Shown here piece after piece: positions 1 to 8,009 of a stretch of 64,000 nucleotides of DNA. The translations under genes and the position numbers were made by a program. Below the pieces are notes generated by a model. The model was not told where the DNA came from and did no database searches. It saw only the letters and a list, made by a program, of their open reading frames with translations. Within the stretch, counting starts at the first letter, position 1, and the number at the start of each line of letters is the position of its first letter. Source of the DNA: Marinactinospora thermotolerans DSM 45154 (GTDB taxonomy: Bacteria; Actinomycetota; Actinomycetes; Streptosporangiales; Streptosporangiaceae); contig NZ_FUWS01000012.1 in NCBI RefSeq assembly GCF_900167435.1, positions 6,323 through 70,322 of the forward strand, written 5' to 3'.

Positions 1-6
1 CGGGAC

Positions 7-766
7 GGTCCATCCCCGCGTGCGCGGGGCTTACTCATCGGCGGTCAGCGCCGACGTCGAGGAGACCGGTCCATCCCCGCGTGCGCGGGGCTTACACACC
101 GTGCCCATCACAGACCGACCTGCTGAACGGTCCATCCCCGCGTGTGCGGGGCTTACCGCAAGGCCGACCTGGTCCCCTGCCACGAGGACGGTCCATCCCC
201 GCGTGCGCGGTGCTTACCGGCCTGTGGCCGCTTCTGGCCCAGCTCACCCCGGTCCATCCCCGCGTGCGCGGGGCTTACGAGCGCAGCGTCCGCGAGTACT
301 CCGAGGACGTCGGTCCATCCCCGCGTGCGCGGGGCTTACCCCGGCGGTGTCCACCCGCCGGGCCGTATGGCCGGTCCATCCCCGCATGCGCGGGGCTTAC
401 ATCCGCCCGGCCACCCCCGAGATGCGCCTGATCGGTCCATCCCCGCGTGCGCGGGGCTTACCCCGGCGGTGTCCACCCGCCGGGCCGTATGGCCGGTCCA
501 TCCCCGCATGCGCGGGGCTTACATCCGCCCGGCCACCCCCGAGATGCGCCTGATCGGTCCATCCCCGCGTGCGCGGGGCTTACTTCCGCTACAGCTGGAC
601 CAGCCGCGCGACGTGGGGTCCATCCCCGCGTGCGCGGGGCTTACTCGTCCAGTCACGCTCACCTCACGTATGAGGCCGGTCCATCCCCGCGTGCGCGGGG
701 CTTACTCGCATCCCGCCCCTCAGTGCGCCCGCCTGACCGGTCCATCCCCGCGTGCGCGGGGCTTAC
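7..766 (-). CRISPR. Type I-E-like CRISPR array, 13 repeats in view
   Basis: Thirteen copies of a 28-nt repeat start at positions 7, 68, 129 and every 61 nt to 739, separated by 33-nt spacers. On the minus strand the repeat contains CCCCGCGCACGCGGGG and ends in GATGGACC, the form of type I-E repeats (28+33 or 29+32 depending on the boundary chosen). Variant repeats lie at 129 (T in the stem loop region), 190 (T near the end), and 373 and 495 (an A in the loop region). The canonical strand is minus, so the leader should be at the right end near 767. The array continues past, or is cut by, the left edge. No cas gene is present. Open frames read across the repeats are artefacts of the 61-bp periodicity. 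Confidence 0.97.
312..555. repeat. Tandem duplication of two repeat-spacer units inside the array
   Basis: Positions 312-433 and 434-555 are identical 122-bp blocks, each holding repeat, spacer A, the A-variant repeat, and spacer B. Spacer A occupies 340-372 and 462-494; spacer B occupies 401-433 and 523-555. The shared variant repeat (373 and 495) shows the block was copied as a unit rather than acquired twice. Unequal recombination between repeats is the simplest cause. Confidence 0.95.
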
Positions 767-944
767 AGAAGATGACCTGCGACTTCGCGGGCCGTTATCT
801 CCGCTTTACCAAATCCGGAAGCCCACCGGAGTGGGCGACGGTCCCACGCCGGTGACGGTCATTCTGCCGGAGAACCACCCCGTCCGCACCGGGGACGGCC
901 GGGAGGAGTTCCTATCGACCGCGGGAACACCCGCCCGTCGGCGG
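767..944 (-). promoter_or_regulatory. Probable CRISPR leader and htrA 3' region
   Basis: This 178-bp stretch separates the last repeat from the 3' end of htrA. Because the canonical repeat orientation is minus, the part next to 767 should be the leader. It has a locally less GC-rich patch (about 795-820) but no promoter I can assign with confidence. A small inverted repeat, CCGTCC at 880-885 and GGACGG at 893-898, could help terminate htrA, which is transcribed toward the array. Confidence 0.45.
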
Positions 945-2297
945 TCACTCCTCGGAGGCGCCCAGGGTGAGGGTCGTGGTCCGTCGTTCGCCGTCGCGCT
1001 CGTAGACGACGTCCACCCGGTCGCCGGGCAGCTTGCCGCGGATGAGGGTGATGAGCTGGTCGGAGCCGCGCACCGCCGTCCCGTCGAACTCGACGATGAC
1101 GTCGCCGGGCCGCAGGCCGGCCTCGTCGGCGGGGCCTCCCTGCTGGACCGCCTCCTCGCCGCCGCCGCCGCTCTCGGCGATGAGCGCGCCCTCCTCCTGG
1201 TAGCGGGTGTCCAGCAGCGCCCCGATGACCGCGTGCGGCGCCCGCCCCGTCTCGATGAGCTGGCCGACGACCCGCTCGGCCTGCGCCGACGGGATCGCGA
1301 ACCCCAGGCCGATGCTGCCGGTCTGCTCACCCGTGGGGCCGCCCATGGTCGCGATCGCGGAGTTCACCCCGATGACCCGCCCCCGGGCGTCCACCAGCGG
1401 GCCGCCCGAGTTGCCCGGGTTGATCGCCGCGTCGGTCTGGAGGGCGTTGATGTAGGTCTCGCTGCCCTGCTCGCCGACCGTCACCGGCCGTTCCACGGCG
1501 CTGATGATGCCGCTGGTCACCGTCCCCTCCAGGCCCAGCGGCGCCCCGACGGCGATCACCGTGTCCCCGACCGTCACCGCGTCGGAGTCGCCGAACTCCA
1601 GCGGCTCGACGTCGACGGGATCGGCCGGGTCCAGCACCGCGAGGTCGGAGCCCGGCGAACTGCCGACCACGGAGGCGGAACTGGTGCTGCCGTCGCTGTA
1701 GACGATCTCGATGCCCTGCCCCTCCAAGGCGGCGGTGACGTGGTCGTTGGTGACCACGTAGTCGTCGCGGATGACGAAGCCCGACCCGTTGCCGCTGCTC
1801 TGCGCCCCTGCGCCCTGGATCGACACCACGCTCGGGTTCACCCGCTGGGCGACGCCGGCGATCGTGTCCGGCGGCCGGCTCGGCACCCCCTCGGGTACCT
1901 CGTTGGCGAGACGGCCCGACGAGGAGAGGGAGGGCTCGTCCGCGCCGATACGGCCGCCGATCAGGCCGCCGATCCCGGCCGCGACGAGCGCGACCGGCAG
2001 CGTCACCGCGGCCAGCGACCACAGCGGGACGGTGCGGCGGGGCCGGCCCCCGCGTCCCGGATCGGCCCCCGCTCCCCCGGCCTGGTGGGCGCCGGTGTAC
2101 GGGGGCTGCGCGGGGCCGCCCGGCGTTCCCGTTCCGTACCCGCCCCAGGCTCCGCCGTGCGCGGCGTGGGACGGGTACTCGTGCCGCGGCCCCCACTCCG
2201 GGCCGGGACGGTCATCCCCGATCGGGTGCGTGGCGTCGTGACCCGCTCCGTTGTCTTCCGGCTCCTCCTGGTCGCGGCGTCCGGTCTCGTCCGTCAT
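945..2297 (-). CDS. htrA: HtrA/DegP-like membrane serine protease with PDZ domain
   Basis: A 450-residue trypsin-like protease of the HtrA family that degrades damaged envelope proteins. Residues 1-90 are a Gly/Pro-rich cytoplasmic tail, 91-116 a single membrane helix, about 140-345 the protease domain, and about 355-445 a PDZ domain. The catalytic triad is visible: His186 in VVTNDHV, Asp218 in GSDLAVLD, Ser297 in GNSGGPL. It lies downstream of sigE, the anti-sigma gene and an RseB-like gene on the same strand, as around M. tuberculosis sigE-rseA-htrA, which suggests a role in SigE-linked envelope stress. A separate sigma-70-type promoter in the 136-bp gap indicates it can also be transcribed on its own. 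Confidence 0.93.
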   Translation of the reverse strand: MTDETGRRDQEEPEDNGAGHDATHPIGDDRPGPEWGPRHEYPSHAAHGGAWGGYGTGTPGGPAQPPYTGAHQAGGAGADPGRGGRPRRTVPLWSLAAVTLPVALVAAGIGGLIGGRIGADEPSLSSSGRLANEVPEGVPSRPPDTIAGVAQRVNPSVVSIQGAGAQSSGNGSGFVIRDDYVVTNDHVTAALEGQGIEIVYSDGSTSSASVVGSSPGSDLAVLDPADPVDVEPLEFGDSDAVTVGDTVIAVGAPLGLEGTVTSGIISAVERPVTVGEQGSETYINALQTDAAINPGNSGGPLVDARGRVIGVNSAIATMGGPTGEQTGSIGLGFAIPSAQAERVVGQLIETGRAPHAVIGALLDTRYQEEGALIAESGGGGEEAVQQGGPADEAGLRPGDVIVEFDGTAVRGSDQLITLIRGKLPGDRVDVVYERDGERRTTTLTLGASEE

Positions 2298-2389
2298 GAG
2301 ATCTCCGTCCGTCGGTGCGCGCCCCTATCCGGAAGAGCGGCCACGAAGAGGCATTCAGCGGATATTCCATACGATTCTGACCGCCTGTA

Positions 2390-2417
2390 GCTATAAAACA
2401 CCACGCGAAGGCATCAA
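2390..2417 (-). promoter_or_regulatory. Candidate sigma-70-type promoter of htrA
   Basis: On the minus strand, TTGATG (2417-2412) is followed after 16 nt by TATAGC (2395-2390), about 95 nt upstream of the htrA start, in an unusually AT-rich patch. This fits a housekeeping promoter independent of the sigE operon. Assigned by inspection only. Confidence 0.45.
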
Positions 2418-2433
2418 AGCGGAGAAAAGCGCC

Positions 2434-3522
2434 TTATTGGGACGGTGATCCCAGGCCCAGCCAGGACCCGAACCGGTCGAATCCGCGCCCCACCCGGGTC
2501 CAGAAACCGTCGTCGCCGACCGCCGGCAGGGACCCCACCGCGGTGTCGACGACCTCGGGCGGCGCGTCGGCCATGAGGGTGTAGACGAAACCGCCGGACT
2601 CCCAGACCCTGCGCTGCTGCCCGGACTCGCTGACGTAGACGGTGCGCCCATCCTGGACGACGGGCCGCAGCCCCTCGACGGGCTCGCTCGTGCGGGAGCC
2701 CAGCCGGCCCCACTGCACGAACACCGAGACGTAGGAGAGCCCCTCGGAGTAGGACAGGTGCACGACCCGCTCCGCGCCCTCGCCGGTGGACCGCGCCTCG
2801 ACCAGCGACAGGCCGCCGTCGAGCCGTTCGGGCAGCCACCAGCCGTCGTCGGCCAGAGCGGCGCGCTCGCGCTCGTCCAGCACGTCGCCCCACGGCGCGC
2901 CCCGCACCACCTCGGTGCTGTCGGGCCGCTCCTGCGGGCCGAACTCGATCGAGACGAAGGCGCTGGCCTGGGCCACCCGACCGGCCTCGTCGAAGGTCTC
3001 GCGGCGCAGGAGCAGACCGGACTCGACGTCGATCCAGAACCGGCCCATGACCGAGCCGTCGCGCCCGCGCGCCTCGACCACCCGGGCCGGGCGCCCGCAC
3101 ACCGACCCCTCGCCCGCGCGCACCACCGTGTAGTTGGCGCCGAGCAGGTCCAGCAACGGGTCGTCGACGTCCAACGTGGCCGCGGAGCCGACCAGCAGCC
3201 CCGGGCCGCCCTTCTCGTCCGCGTGGCCGGCGCCGACGTAGGAGGTGCCCTCGCCCGGCCGGTGGACGACCTCGATCAGCTCGGTGTCGGTGTCGTTGCC
3301 GTTCCACGACGCCACGAACTGCACGCCCGAGTAGGACAGGGCGGGCCCCTCGGCCGCCGCGCGGCGCAGCTCGGCCATGCCGTCGTCCACGCCCGGCGGC
3401 GCCTGCCAGACCGGTCCGCTGTCGGAGGAGGTGATGGTCACCAGGAGCAGCGCCGAACACAGCAGGAGGACCGCCATCACGACGTTGGGACGCCGACCGG
3501 ACCGGAAGGTCCCCGCGCTCAC
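2434..3522 (-). CDS. RseB/LolA-like secreted or membrane-anchored sigma-E regulatory protein
   Basis: A 362-residue protein with an N-terminal hydrophobic segment (about residues 13-32) that could be a signal anchor. The rest resembles the LolA/RseB-like fold (sequences such as LNVLGANYTV-type core and a C-terminal PEVVDTAVGSLP stretch), found in actinobacteria as a partner of membrane anti-sigma factors. It starts with GTG at 3522 in a GTGA overlap with the anti-sigma gene, so the two are translationally coupled. Position and fold suggest it senses the cell-surface state and modulates anti-sigma stability, as RseB does in E. coli; this is inference. Assignment to RseB rather than another LolA-like family is moderate. 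Confidence 0.7.
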   Translation of the reverse strand: MSAGTFRSGRRPNVVMAVLLLCSALLLVTITSSDSGPVWQAPPGVDDGMAELRRAAAEGPALSYSGVQFVASWNGNDTDTELIEVVHRPGEGTSYVGAGHADEKGGPGLLVGSAATLDVDDPLLDLLGANYTVVRAGEGSVCGRPARVVEARGRDGSVMGRFWIDVESGLLLRRETFDEAGRVAQASAFVSIEFGPQERPDSTEVVRGAPWGDVLDERERAALADDGWWLPERLDGGLSLVEARSTGEGAERVVHLSYSEGLSYVSVFVQWGRLGSRTSEPVEGLRPVVQDGRTVYVSESGQQRRVWESGGFVYTLMADAPPEVVDTAVGSLPAVGDDGFWTRVGRGFDRFGSWLGLGSPSQ

Positions 3523-4304
3523 CGCCGCGTGGACTCGCCCACGCGGGCGACGCCGTCCACCGGGAGGACCTCGGCGGCGCCGTCCCGGTCGCCCTGGACG
3601 GCGGGGGCCACGGTGAGCCCGACCGCGGTCATCGAGACGGGATCGGCCAGGGAGGCCTGACGTGAGGTGACGGCGTGCTCGACCGCGTAGTCGGCCAACG
3701 GCGGGGTGACCACCGGCGCCCGGTCGCCCTGTCCCCCGGCGACGAAGGCCGTGCCCAGGGTGAAGCCGACCACCGACGCGCCGGCCAGCGCGTAACGGGC
3801 CTGGGCCCAGCGGGGCCGCGAACGGGGCGCGGGGATCGCGTCATGGGGCGCCTCGTCGGCCGGCGGGTCGGCGAGCGCGGTGGGGGCGGAGTCGGCCGCG
3901 GAGGAGCCCCCCAACGGGTGCCCCCAGCCGAGCGGCCGCCCCTCGCCCAGGGGGCGGCTGGAACCGAGCGGCGGGGTCGTGCCCAAGGGGCCTGACGGCC
4001 CTCCGCCGGGGTCGCGGCGGCGCAGCCCGGACAGGAACCCGCGCGAGGAGGGCGCGGGCGGCGGATCGAAGCGGTCGTCGGGCGGCGGCGCGTCGAGACC
4101 GGAGAGGGCCGCCAGGCGGCCCATGAAGTCGCTCGACGGTTCCGGCGGGTCGAGGCGGGTCAGCCGTCGCTTGAGCCGGCGCAGCATGTCGGCCTCGAAA
4201 CGGCAGGACTCACAGACCGCGAGGTGTGCCAGCGCGCGATCGCGCTCGGCGTGCCCGAGCTCCCCGTCGACGAGCGCGGACAGTCGTTCCCCCAAGTGGT
4301 TCAC
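3519..4304 (-). CDS. rseA: Zinc-binding (ZAS) anti-sigma factor for SigE
   Basis: A 261-residue anti-sigma factor. Residues 1-45 form the ZAS domain with the H-x3-C-x2-C motif (His27, Cys31, Cys34 in HLAVCESC). A long Pro/Gly-rich linker holds several PLG repeats. A membrane helix lies around residues 168-190, followed by an extracytoplasmic tail. It should bind and hold SigE at the membrane or release it on redox or envelope stress. The GTG start at 4304 overlaps the sigE stop (GTGA), and a strong GGAGGTGGAGGG precedes it. The next gene overlaps its stop in the same way. Family assignment is firm; the stress signal is unknown. Confidence 0.88.
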   Translation of the reverse strand: MNHLGERLSALVDGELGHAERDRALAHLAVCESCRFEADMLRRLKRRLTRLDPPEPSSDFMGRLAALSGLDAPPPDDRFDPPPAPSSRGFLSGLRRRDPGGGPSGPLGTTPPLGSSRPLGEGRPLGWGHPLGGSSAADSAPTALADPPADEAPHDAIPAPRSRPRWAQARYALAGASVVGFTLGTAFVAGGQGDRAPVVTPPLADYAVEHAVTSRQASLADPVSMTAVGLTVAPAVQGDRDGAAEVLPVDGVARVGESTRR

Positions 4305-4939
4305 CGGCCCTCCACCTCCTGGGTCGCACTAGGCGCCACCCGGTCGTCCCGCGGCGGCGCGTCGGCCTGTTCGCCGCGTCCGTCACGCTCGGCCGCCTGG
4401 CGCCGCCGGTGTTCCAGGGCGTTGCGCAACTGGGCGCGGCCCCGGTGGATGCGGCTGCGCACGGTTCCCAGCTTGACGCCGAGCGTCGCGGCGATCTCCT
4501 CATAGGACAGCCCCTCGATGTCGCACAGCACGACAGGGGCGCGGAACTCGGGGGGAAGCGCGTCGAGCGCGGTCTGGATGTCGGCGTCGAAGTGGCGGTC
4601 GTCGTAGGCCTGGGCGGGGGAGGGCTCGCGGCCCTGCATGCGCTCGTCGGCGGTGTCGGCCAGCCCCTCGAAGCGGATGCGGGCGCGACGGCGGGCCATG
4701 TCGAGGAAGAGGTTGGTGGTGATGCGGTGCAGCCACCCCTCGAACGTTCCCGGGGTGTAGTTGGCGAGGGAGCGGAAGACCCGGATGAAGACCTCCTGGG
4801 TGAGGTCCTCGGCGTCGTGCTGGTTGCCGGTGAGCCGGTAGGCCAGGCGGTAGACCCGCGCGGAATGGGTGCGGACCACCTCGTCCCAGCTCGGCGGCTC
4901 CCACTGGTCGAATTCAACCGCAGGTCCGGAATCCGCCAC
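4301..4939 (-). CDS. sigE: ECF RNA polymerase sigma factor SigE
   Basis: A 212-residue ECF sigma factor. Region 2 lies at about residues 20-90 ([16 protein letters not shown] motif) and region 4 at about 130-185 ([23 protein letters not shown], helix-turn-helix, ending in [12 protein letters not shown]). The GTG at 4939 is chosen because AAAGGAG precedes it at good spacing and the protein then begins at the expected point; longer in-frame starts would place the gene over its own promoter. It is first in a coupled operon with the anti-sigma factor and RseB-like gene. The order sigE - anti-sigma - (RseB-like) - htrA, with a divergent O-methyltransferase, matches mycobacterial sigE, supporting orthology. 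Confidence 0.92.
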   Translation of the reverse strand: MADSGPAVEFDQWEPPSWDEVVRTHSARVYRLAYRLTGNQHDAEDLTQEVFIRVFRSLANYTPGTFEGWLHRITTNLFLDMARRRARIRFEGLADTADERMQGREPSPAQAYDDRHFDADIQTALDALPPEFRAPVVLCDIEGLSYEEIAATLGVKLGTVRSRIHRGRAQLRNALEHRRRQAAERDGRGEQADAPPRDDRVAPSATQEVEGR

Positions 4940-5019
4940 CGACGCTCCTTTCGTCTCCGCGGAGTGGTGTTCCGCGTGAGGCACGGTCCCATCGACACGA
5001 GGGAACCCTCCCCCTCTGC

Positions 5020-5046
5020 AACGCCACGACGCCGGATTAAGTTCCC
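5020..5046 (-). promoter_or_regulatory. Candidate ECF (SigE-type) autoregulatory promoter
   Basis: On the minus strand, GGAACTT (5045-5039) is followed by exactly 15 nt and CGTT (5023-5020). This is the GGAAC/CGTT architecture known for ECF sigma E promoters. It lies about 80 nt upstream of the sigE GTG start, which would give autoactivation. Seen by eye; no promoter scoring was run. Confidence 0.6.
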
Positions 5047-5123
5047 GTACCGCTCCCGGAGCTTCCAGCGGGTTACGCTTTGCCCAGGGACACCACCTGG
5101 GTGTGACCGGTACATGACACCGA

Positions 5124-5876
5124 GTGACCTCCGGGACCGCCGTTCCCCCGGGAACGCGCGCGGCGCCGCGACGTCGGGTCGCGTACGGGCGGGCACGTCC
5201 CCGTCCCCGATCACGCCACCACGCACGGGAGGCCGTCATCGCCAGCCGAGACGACACACTGGCCTACATCGAGCGCTACGCCGTGGAGGACGACACGCTC
5301 ACCTCCACGCGCCGGCTCGGCCAACGGGCGGACACCCATCCGATCAGCGCCGCGGGCGGCGCCGCGTTGCGCTTCCTCGCCACCGCGATCGAGGCCCGGG
5401 CCGTGGTCGAGATCGGCACCGGGTGCGGCAGTTCCGGCATCTGGCTGCTCCGCGGCATGCGCTCCGACGGCATTTTGACCAGCGTCGACATCGAGCCGGA
5501 ATACCAGGCCTTCGCCCGCGAGGCCTACCGGCGGGCCGGATTCCCCGCGAACCGGGCCAGGCTCATCCACGGACGCGCGCTCGACGTGCTCCCCCGGCTC
5601 ACCGACGGCGCCTACGACATGGTGTTCGTCGACGCGGCCAGGAGCGAGTACCCCGACTACCTCGACGAGGCCCTGCGCCTGCTGCGCCAGGGCGGCGTCG
5701 TCGTGTTCAACGACGCCCTGGCCGCCGGCTCGCTCGACGACGGGCCGCTGGGCGCCAGCGACCCCGGCACCATGGCCGTCCGCGAGGTCGGCCGGCTCGT
5801 GCGCGAGGACGAGCGGCTGGTGCCGCTGCTCATCCCGGCGGGCGGCGGCCTGCTCGCGGCGATCCGCACGGCCTGA
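5124..5876 (+). CDS. Class I SAM-dependent O-methyltransferase (Rv1220c-like)
   Basis: A catechol-O-methyltransferase-like enzyme using S-adenosylmethionine. It has the SAM-binding motif [19 protein letters not shown], an acidic ribose-binding SVDIEPEYQ, and [17 protein letters not shown] with the metal-binding Asp region. It is divergent from sigE, as Rv1220c is in mycobacteria. The start is uncertain. GTG 5124 is the only ordinary start in frame, but it has no ribosome binding site and adds an Arg/Pro-rich extension that runs back into the sigE promoter region. A good GGGAGG at 5227-5232 sits 5 nt before an in-frame ATC at 5238, where the family-like sequence (residues [10 protein letters not shown]) begins. 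The mature gene may therefore be 5238-5876 with a rare start codon. Confidence 0.85.
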   Translation: MTSGTAVPPGTRAAPRRRVAYGRARPRPRSRHHAREAVIASRDDTLAYIERYAVEDDTLTSTRRLGQRADTHPISAAGGAALRFLATAIEARAVVEIGTGCGSSGIWLLRGMRSDGILTSVDIEPEYQAFAREAYRRAGFPANRARLIHGRALDVLPRLTDGAYDMVFVDAARSEYPDYLDEALRLLRQGGVVVFNDALAAGSLDDGPLGASDPGTMAVREVGRLVREDERLVPLLIPAGGGLLAAIRTA

Positions 5877-5877
5877 C

Positions 5878-5921
5878 CCGTCGTCTTCCCGCGGGGCCGC
5901 GGCCCCGCGGGAAGACGACGG
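5878..5921. terminator. Perfect 44-nt palindrome, bidirectional terminator
   Basis: Positions 5878-5899 and 5900-5921 are exact reverse complements (22 bp each, centre GGCCGCGGCC). It sits between the convergent methyltransferase and pepA, two nt past one stop and five before the other, as expected for a shared terminator. Confidence 0.85.
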
Positions 5922-5926
5922 GAGGC

Positions 5927-7432
5927 TCACGACGACAGCCAGCGCAGCAGGAGCCGGGTGCCGAACCCGGTGCCGCCCTTGGTGAGGACGCCCTCCTCCG
6001 CCATCGACCGGCCGGGGCCGGCGATGTCGAGGTGCGCCCAGGGCACGTCGCCGACGAACTCCTGGAGGAACAGGGCCGCCTCGGTGGCACCCGGGTTGCC
6101 GTAGTCGCGCTTGGTGCCGATGTTGGCCAGGTCGGCCACCGGCGACCGCAGGGCGTCGCGGTACTCCTCGACCAGCGGCATCCGCCACACCGTCTCGCCG
6201 GAGCCCTCGCCGGCGCCCCGCAGGGCGTCGGCCAGCCCGTCGTCGGTGGCGAACAGCGCGCCGATGCCGGTGCCCAGGGCGAGCTTGGCTGCGCCGGTGA
6301 GCGTCGCGACGTCGACGATCGTGTCGGGGGCCAGGTGGCGCACCGCGTAGGCCATGGCGTCGGCCATGACCAGGCGCCCCTCGGCGTCGGTGTTGAGGAC
6401 CTCGATGGTCCGCCCGCCGTAGGCGGTGATGACGTCACCGGGACGCTGCGCCGAACCGGAGAAGGAGTTCTCCGCGATCGCGAGCAGACCGGTGACCCGG
6501 ACCGGGACGCCGAGTTCGGCCAGGGCCGACATGACCCCCAGGACGATCGCCGCCCCGCTCATGTCGGTCTTCATCAGCTTCATGTTGTCGTTGGGCTTCA
6601 ACGACAGACCGCCGGTGTCGAAGGTGATGCCCTTGCCGACGAGCACCACGTGCCGATCGGCCCCCTCGGGCGCGTAGTCCAGCCGCACCAGACGGGGCGG
6701 GCGGGAGGACCCGGCGCCGACCGCCAGGATCGCGCCGAACCCGTCACGGGCCAGGGCGGACTCGTCCCACACCGTGGCGGTGAGCCCGACCCGGACGGCG
6801 ACCTCCTCGGCGCGGGCGGCCAGCCAGGCCGGGTCCTTCTCGGCCGAAGGGGTGTTGATCAGGTCCCGGGCGAGCGCGGTGGCCTCGGCCAGGACCCGAC
6901 CGGTGTCGATGGGGCGCCTGATGTCCTCGGGGTCGGCGCCCAGCACGTCGACGGCCGGGACCGGGAGGGGTTTCTTCGGTTCCGACCGCAGGGAGAAGGT
7001 GTAGGAGGCGAGCAGCACCCCCTCGGTGAACGCGGTCAGGGCCGCCTCCGCCTCGACGGAACCGTCCCCGAGCGCTCCCACCGTGGTGGCGACGCGCTCG
7101 CGCCCCTTGGCCAGCCGGGCCAGGGTCGCGCCGGCCTTGCGCAGGTGCCCCGCTGTCGCGTCCCCGACCCCCAGCAGGACCAGCCGGACCAGGCCGCGGC
7201 CCAGGTCGACCGGGAGCTCGACCGTCTCTCCGGGTCTGCCGGCGAGGTCGTAGAAGGCGACCAGGTCGGCGAGGGGCGCGGGAAGACGCGCGTCGAGCGC
7301 GGCGGGCTCCAGCCCGATCCCGTCGCGCACCACGGCCGGAGCCTCGCCGCCCCGCACGGGGAGGGCGAGAAGATCGGCGGCGGAGTCGACGAGGTCTCCT
7401 CGGACGGGACGAATCTCCGTTGCGAAAGGCAC
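5927..7432 (-). CDS. pepA: Leucyl aminopeptidase (M17 family)
   Basis: A 501-residue cytosolic aminopeptidase releasing N-terminal residues, using two metal ions. The N-terminal domain covers about 1-175 and the catalytic domain 180-500. Metal and catalytic residues are in place: Lys267 and Asp272 in VLVGKGITFDTGG, Lys279, Asp290, and the family signature NTDAEGRL at 347-354 with Asp349 and Glu351. Length is normal for the family. The GTG start at 7432 gives the usual N-terminus. It is convergent with the methyltransferase and shares the 44-nt palindrome as terminator. Confidence 0.95.
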   Translation of the reverse strand: MPFATEIRPVRGDLVDSAADLLALPVRGGEAPAVVRDGIGLEPAALDARLPAPLADLVAFYDLAGRPGETVELPVDLGRGLVRLVLLGVGDATAGHLRKAGATLARLAKGRERVATTVGALGDGSVEAEAALTAFTEGVLLASYTFSLRSEPKKPLPVPAVDVLGADPEDIRRPIDTGRVLAEATALARDLINTPSAEKDPAWLAARAEEVAVRVGLTATVWDESALARDGFGAILAVGAGSSRPPRLVRLDYAPEGADRHVVLVGKGITFDTGGLSLKPNDNMKLMKTDMSGAAIVLGVMSALAELGVPVRVTGLLAIAENSFSGSAQRPGDVITAYGGRTIEVLNTDAEGRLVMADAMAYAVRHLAPDTIVDVATLTGAAKLALGTGIGALFATDDGLADALRGAGEGSGETVWRMPLVEEYRDALRSPVADLANIGTKRDYGNPGATEAALFLQEFVGDVPWAHLDIAGPGRSMAEEGVLTKGGTGFGTRLLLRWLSS

Positions 7433-7562
7433 GAACGCTCACATTCTGTGCGTACTCGGCTGCCTGGGCGATCTCGCGCGACTGACCCTGTGGATGTCGG
7501 GAGGTGGTGGTCAGGTGTGGCCGCCCATGGACAGGACCTCGGGTGGTGGGAGGGCCGACCGG

Positions 7563-7730
7563 CTAGCCGACGACCCCGTTCAGGGCCTCGGCCAGCGCCG
7601 CGGCCTCGTCAGGGGTCAGCTCGACGACCAGCCGACCACCGCCTTCCAGGGGGACCCGCATGATGATGCCGCGCCCCTCCTTGGTGACCTCCAGCGGACC
7701 GTCACCGGTCCTCGGCTTCATCGCCGCCAT
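7563..7730 (-). CDS. DUF3117 small protein
   Basis: A 55-residue protein beginning MAAMKPRTGDGPLEVTKEGR, which matches the conserved actinobacterial DUF3117 family. The start at 7730 is preceded by an AAAGGGG ribosome binding site; a longer open frame exists but runs into non-coding sequence. Function is unknown. It is divergent from the crotonase, with 279 bp between them that should carry both promoters; I see no clear regulatory motif there. Confidence 0.9.
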   Translation of the reverse strand: MAAMKPRTGDGPLEVTKEGRGIIMRVPLEGGGRLVVELTPDEAAALAEALNGVVG

Positions 7731-8009
7731 GCCGTATCCCCTTTCCTCGGAAAATTCCTCGCGTGAATGGGCCGGTCCTTCGGCTGCTCGGCCCGCCTTC
7801 CGGCGAGCGCGAACCGGGAGTGGAGCCGCATCCGCGTGATTCAGGGAATGAATCACTGGTCTGTCATTATCTCGGGTTTGGGACCTGAATGGGAACGATC
7901 GAACGTCCCCCAGACCCACTGGCCCGAAGATCGTGAACGGTTAAGGTTATAGCCGCAGCGCCCGGGCACGCCTCCCGGGCCGCCCGCCGACCACACCAGG
8001 GAGTCCCCC

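Noticed and set aside
20-855. Long open frames with repeated RGAY/SPRARGL peptides at the left end
   Set aside because: They are translations of the CRISPR repeats; the 61-bp period shifts frame at each unit and no start or ribosome binding site is present.
4226-7663. An open frame of 1145 codons on the plus strand
   Set aside because: It lies opposite sigE and pepA and across the methyltransferase; composition is Arg/Gly/Asp-rich shadow coding typical of high-GC DNA.
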